Source of the DNA: Blautia hominis
GTDB lineage: Bacteria > Bacillota > Clostridia > Lachnospirales > Lachnospiraceae
Assembly: GCA_002270465.1 (NCBI GenBank)
Contig: NQOF01000003.1
Location: 744,001 to 808,000, forward strand
DNA: 64,000 nucleotides
Reading direction: 5' to 3'
Both the position numbers and the translations under genes were made by a program. Positions 61,175-64,000 of this stretch are shown here, in pieces (the stretch's first letter is position 1; every line of letters starts with the position of its first letter). The notes beneath the pieces are model-generated. The model ran no database searches, had not been told where the DNA came from, and saw nothing but the letters and a program-made list of their open reading frames with translations.

Positions 61175-64000
61175 ATGGTTAATGAAAGGTGCAGCAAAAA
61201 CTTTAAGAAAGTGATGGCAGCCAACAGGGGGGAAATCGCCATCCGTATTTTTAGGGCGTGCTGCGATTTGGGGCGCAGTACGGTAGCAATCTATTCTAAG
61301 GAAGACGAATACAATGTCTTTCGGACAAAGGCGGATGAATCCTATATGATAGGAGAAAATAAAAGTCCGCTGGGGGCATATCTGGATATAGGCATGATTA
61401 TAGATATTGCTTTGAAACACAAGGTGGATGCCATTCATCCGGGTTATGGTTTTCTTTCAGAAAATGCAGATTTTGCCAGGGCCTGTGAGGAGAGCGGCAT
61501 TACCTTTATCGGACCGCCTTCCCATGTACTGGAGAAGATGGGTGACAAACTCAGTGCAAAAGAAATCGCTAAACGATGTGGTGTTCCCACAGTTCCAGGC
61601 TCCACCATGCCGATTCAGGATGCGGATGAGGCTGTGGAACTTGCGGTGTCTTATGGATTTCCGGTGATACTGAAAGCCTCTGCAGGCGGTGGCGGAAGAG
61701 GGATGCGCCGATGTGCGGATGAGCAGGAAGTGAGGGATACCTTTCCGTTGGTACAGAGCGAAGCTTTAAAGGCTTTCGGATGTGGAGACATTTTCATTGA
61801 AAAATTCCTGGAGGAGCCAAAACATATTGAAGTGCAGATATTGGCAGACCGGTACGGGAATATTGTCCATCTCTTTGAGAGGGACTGTTCTCTGCAGCGG
61901 CGCTATCAGAAAGTAGTGGAATTTACGCCTGCATTTGCTATTTCACAGGATGTGCGGGAAAAAATCTGTGAGGATGCAGTAAAAATAGCAAAAGAAGTTG
62001 GGTATGTAAATGCCGGGACTGTTGAGTTTCTGGTTGACAGGAAGGGCGGATATTATTTTATTGAAATGAATCCCAGGATTCAGGTAGAGCATACGGTGAC
62101 GGAGATGGTCACAGATATTGATATAGTTCGTGCCCAGATTCTCATTGCAGAAGGGAAGACCCTGGCAGCACCGGAAATCGGTATTGAAAAACAGGAGGAT
62201 GTAAAGCGTCATGGATATGCGATCCAGTGCCGGGTAACTACGGAGGATCCGCAGAATAATTTTGCACCGGATACGGGTAAAGTGACTGCATACAGGACCG
62301 GAGGCGGTTTTGGAGTTCGGCTTGATGGCGGAAATACCTACGCGGGGGCAGAAATCTCACCTTACTATGACAGCCTTCTTGTAAAGGTGACTACCCATGA
62401 CAATACCTTTGAGGGAGCCTGCAACAAATCTCTCCGGGCACTCAGCGAGACAAGGGTGCGCGGTGTGAAAACAAACATAGGATTTATTGAAAACATTTTA
62501 ATGCATCCCATGTTCCGTACCGGCAGATGTCATACAAAATTTATAGATGAGACACCGGAATTGTTTTCAATCAAAAGTTCCCAGGACAGAGCTACAAAAA
62601 TGCTGAAATACATAGGGAATATTGTGGTAAATGACCCCACTGCCGGGAAATACCGCTATGAACCTCCGCGTTTCCCCGGCGTGACAGGAACGAGAAGTGA
62701 CGGTGTGAAACAGATATTGGATTCCCAGGGACCTGAAGCGGTAAAACGGTGGGTATTGGAGCAGAAGAAGCTGCTCATCACAGACACGACGATGCGGGAT
62801 GCACACCAGTCTCTTCTTGCGACCAGAGTGAGGACCCGTGATATGGTAAAAGGCGCAGAAGGTACTGCAGAGATACTGGCAGATGCTTTTTCACTGGAAA
62901 TGTGGGGCGGCGCCACTTTTGATGTGGCCTACCGTTTTTTGAAGGAATCGCCTTGGGAGCGCCTTGACCTGCTCAGGGAAAAGATACCGAATGTTCCGTT
63001 CCAGATGCTGCTCCGGGGCGCTAATGCGGTGGGATATACTAACTATCCGGATAATCTTATACGGGAGTTTGTGAAAGAGGCCGCCAGAAGTGGGATTGAT
63101 GTGTTCCGCGTCTTCGACTCTCTGAACTGGATACCGGGAATGGAAATCGCGCTGGATGAGGTCCTGAATCAAAATAAGATCGCAGAGGCAACACTGTGTT
63201 ACACAGGGGATGTATCTGACCCCAAGGAGGACAAATACACCTTGGGATACTACACAAAGATGGCAAAAGAACTGGAGCACCGCGGCGCCCATATTCTCTG
63301 TATCAAAGATATGTCAGGGCTTCTCAAGCCTTATGCTGCGCATAAACTGGTAAAGGCGCTGAAAGAAGAAACAGGTCTTCCCATACATCTTCACACCCAT
63401 GATACCAGCGGAAACCAGATAGCAGCTTTGCTTATGGCAGCAGAAGCGGGAGTGGACATTGTGGATACGGCCGTATCCAGCATGTCCTCCCTCACCAGTC
63501 AGCCGTCCATGAATTCCCTTGTAGCTGCACTTCAGGGGCAGGAGAGGGATACCGGATTGTCTCTGGAACGTTTGCAGGAACTGACGGATTACTGGAGTGA
63601 TGTGAGAGAGAGATACCGTTCATTTGAAGGGGGAATCAAATACCCGGCAACAGACATTTACCGCTATGAGATCCCCGGAGGTCAGTATACCAACTTAAAG
63701 CCGCAGGTGGAAAGTTTGGGCTTAGGCCATAGGTTTGAGGAAGTAAAAGAGATGTACCGCACAGTCAATGAGATGCTGGGAGGACTGGTGAAAGTAACTC
63801 CATCTTCAAAAATGGTAGGTGATCTGGCAATTTTTATGGTACAAAATGACCTGACACCGAAAAATATTGTGGAACGCGGAGAAAATCTGACATTCCCGGA
63901 CTCAGCAGTCAGCTATTTCAAGGGAATGATGGGACAGCCGCAGTGGGGATTCCCAAAGGAACTGCAGAGAGTGGTTTTGAAGGGGGAGGAACCTATTACA
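61175..64000 (+). CDS. pyc: Pyruvate carboxylase, N-terminal 942 residues
   Basis: The frame is open to the right edge, so the C-terminus is outside. ATG 61175 follows CAGGAGGAAAGG. Domains: biotin carboxylase (MAANRGEIAIRIF; AIHPGYGFLSEN; ASAGGGGRGMR; EMNPRIQVEHTVTE), then the carboxyltransferase barrel from about 530 (LLITDTTMRDAHQSLLATR; RVFDSLNWI; CIKDMSGLL; HLHTHDTSGN). The biotin-carrier domain with its lysine would lie just beyond the window. The enzyme makes oxaloacetate from pyruvate, CO2 and ATP, feeding aspartate and citrate synthesis. Confidence 0.97.
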   Translation, partial: MVNERCSKNFKKVMAANRGEIAIRIFRACCDLGRSTVAIYSKEDEYNVFRTKADESYMIGENKSPLGAYLDIGMIIDIALKHKVDAIHPGYGFLSENADFARACEESGITFIGPPSHVLEKMGDKLSAKEIAKRCGVPTVPGSTMPIQDADEAVELAVSYGFPVILKASAGGGGRGMRRCADEQEVRDTFPLVQSEALKAFGCGDIFIEKFLEEPKHIEVQILADRYGNIVHLFERDCSLQRRYQKVVEFTPAFAISQDVREKICEDAVKIAKEVGYVNAGTVEFLVDRKGGYYFIEMNPRIQVEHTVTEMVTDIDIVRAQILIAEGKTLAAPEIGIEKQEDVKRHGYAIQCRVTTEDPQNNFAPDTGKVTAYRTGGGFGVRLDGGNTYAGAEISPYYDSLLVKVTTHDNTFEGACNKSLRALSETRVRGVKTNIGFIENILMHPMFRTGRCHTKFIDETPELFSIKSSQDRATKMLKYIGNIVVNDPTAGKYRYEPPRFPGVTGTRSDGVKQILDSQGPEAVKRWVLEQKKLLITDTTMRDAHQSLLATRVRTRDMVKGAEGTAEILADAFSLEMWGGATFDVAYRFLKESPWERLDLLREKIPNVPFQMLLRGANAVGYTNYPDNLIREFVKEAARSGIDVFRVFDSLNWIPGMEIALDEVLNQNKIAEATLCYTGDVSDPKEDKYTLGYYTKMAKELEHRGAHILCIKDMSGLLKPYAAHKLVKALKEETGLPIHLHTHDTSGNQIAALLMAAEAGVDIVDTAVSSMSSLTSQPSMNSLVAALQGQERDTGLSLERLQELTDYWSDVRERYRSFEGGIKYPATDIYRYEIPGGQYTNLKPQVESLGLGHRFEEVKEMYRTVNEMLGGLVKVTPSSKMVGDLAIFMVQNDLTPKNIVERGENLTFPDSAVSYFKGMMGQPQWGFPKELQRVVLKGEEPIT

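Overview
The window looks like a chromosomal segment of a spore-forming Clostridia bacterium, most likely a Lachnospiraceae member (Blautia-like is a guess). Evidence: sigma-G, a YlmC/YmxH protein, a Spo0A C-terminal-domain protein and a Csp-type subtilase; a T-box, a preQ1-I riboswitch and a yjdF RNA; YesM/YesN-type regulation of a sugar ABC importer; a DUF5688 protein; moderate GC content. No rRNA, CRISPR array, transposase, integrase or clear prophage was seen. One tRNA gene, Arg(CCG), is present.

Layout. 1-3.3 kb: end of a sugar kinase, a long hairpin, a 51/52-bp tandem repeat, ylmC-like gene and a GH51 arabinofuranosidase. 3.4-7.4 kb (minus): sigG, T-box, thrS, uppP. 7.6-15.8 kb: Gfo/Idh/MocA oxidoreductase divergent from a sugar ABC importer with a YesM/YesN two-component system. 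15.8-16.1 kb: a type I toxin with a probable antisense RNA. 16.3-21.3 kb: HIT protein, ATC-hydrolase-like protein, acetyltransferase, M42 peptidase, and a queuosine-salvage pair (radical SAM plus YhhQ) under a preQ1-I riboswitch. 21.4-27.5 kb: nrdR and a five-gene peptide/nickel-type ABC importer. 28-35.4 kb: aminotransferase, MATE pump, and a MarR-controlled heterodimeric ABC exporter. 35.7-39.2 kb: DAHP synthase behind an aromatic-rich leader peptide and attenuator, then topB. 39.6-42.8 kb: ArsR regulator, citrate synthase, yqeG, efp. 43-44.8 kb: an XRE/ImmA pair facing a divergent operator-promoter. 45.1-48.9 kb: DUF5688 protein, tRNA-Arg, SH3 protein, repeat-bearing polysaccharide deacetylase. 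49.1-54.4 kb: RluF-like synthase, ligA, cls, metA in one unit. 54.6-58.3 kb: subtilase pseudoprotease, Spo0A-C protein and an AT-rich stretch of small ORFs. 58.4-64 kb: yjdF RNA and yjdF, katA, and pyruvate carboxylase running off the edge.

Two observations stand out. First, several intergenic gaps hold long, nearly perfect inverted repeats whose arms are unrelated between copies; two of them (22.2 and 27.7 kb) enclose the same 36-nt hairpin core with two compensatory base-pair changes and tandem G-A mismatches, and a third, armless relative lies at 18.6 kb. Second, around the inverted repeats at 0.4, 22.2 and 39.5 kb the DNA is strongly strand-biased: one strand becomes almost purely G/T (or C/A) at wobble positions, and at 39 kb the bias runs across two convergent genes, so it belongs to the DNA strand and not to codon choice. 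Together these suggest an uncharacterised class of hairpin element.
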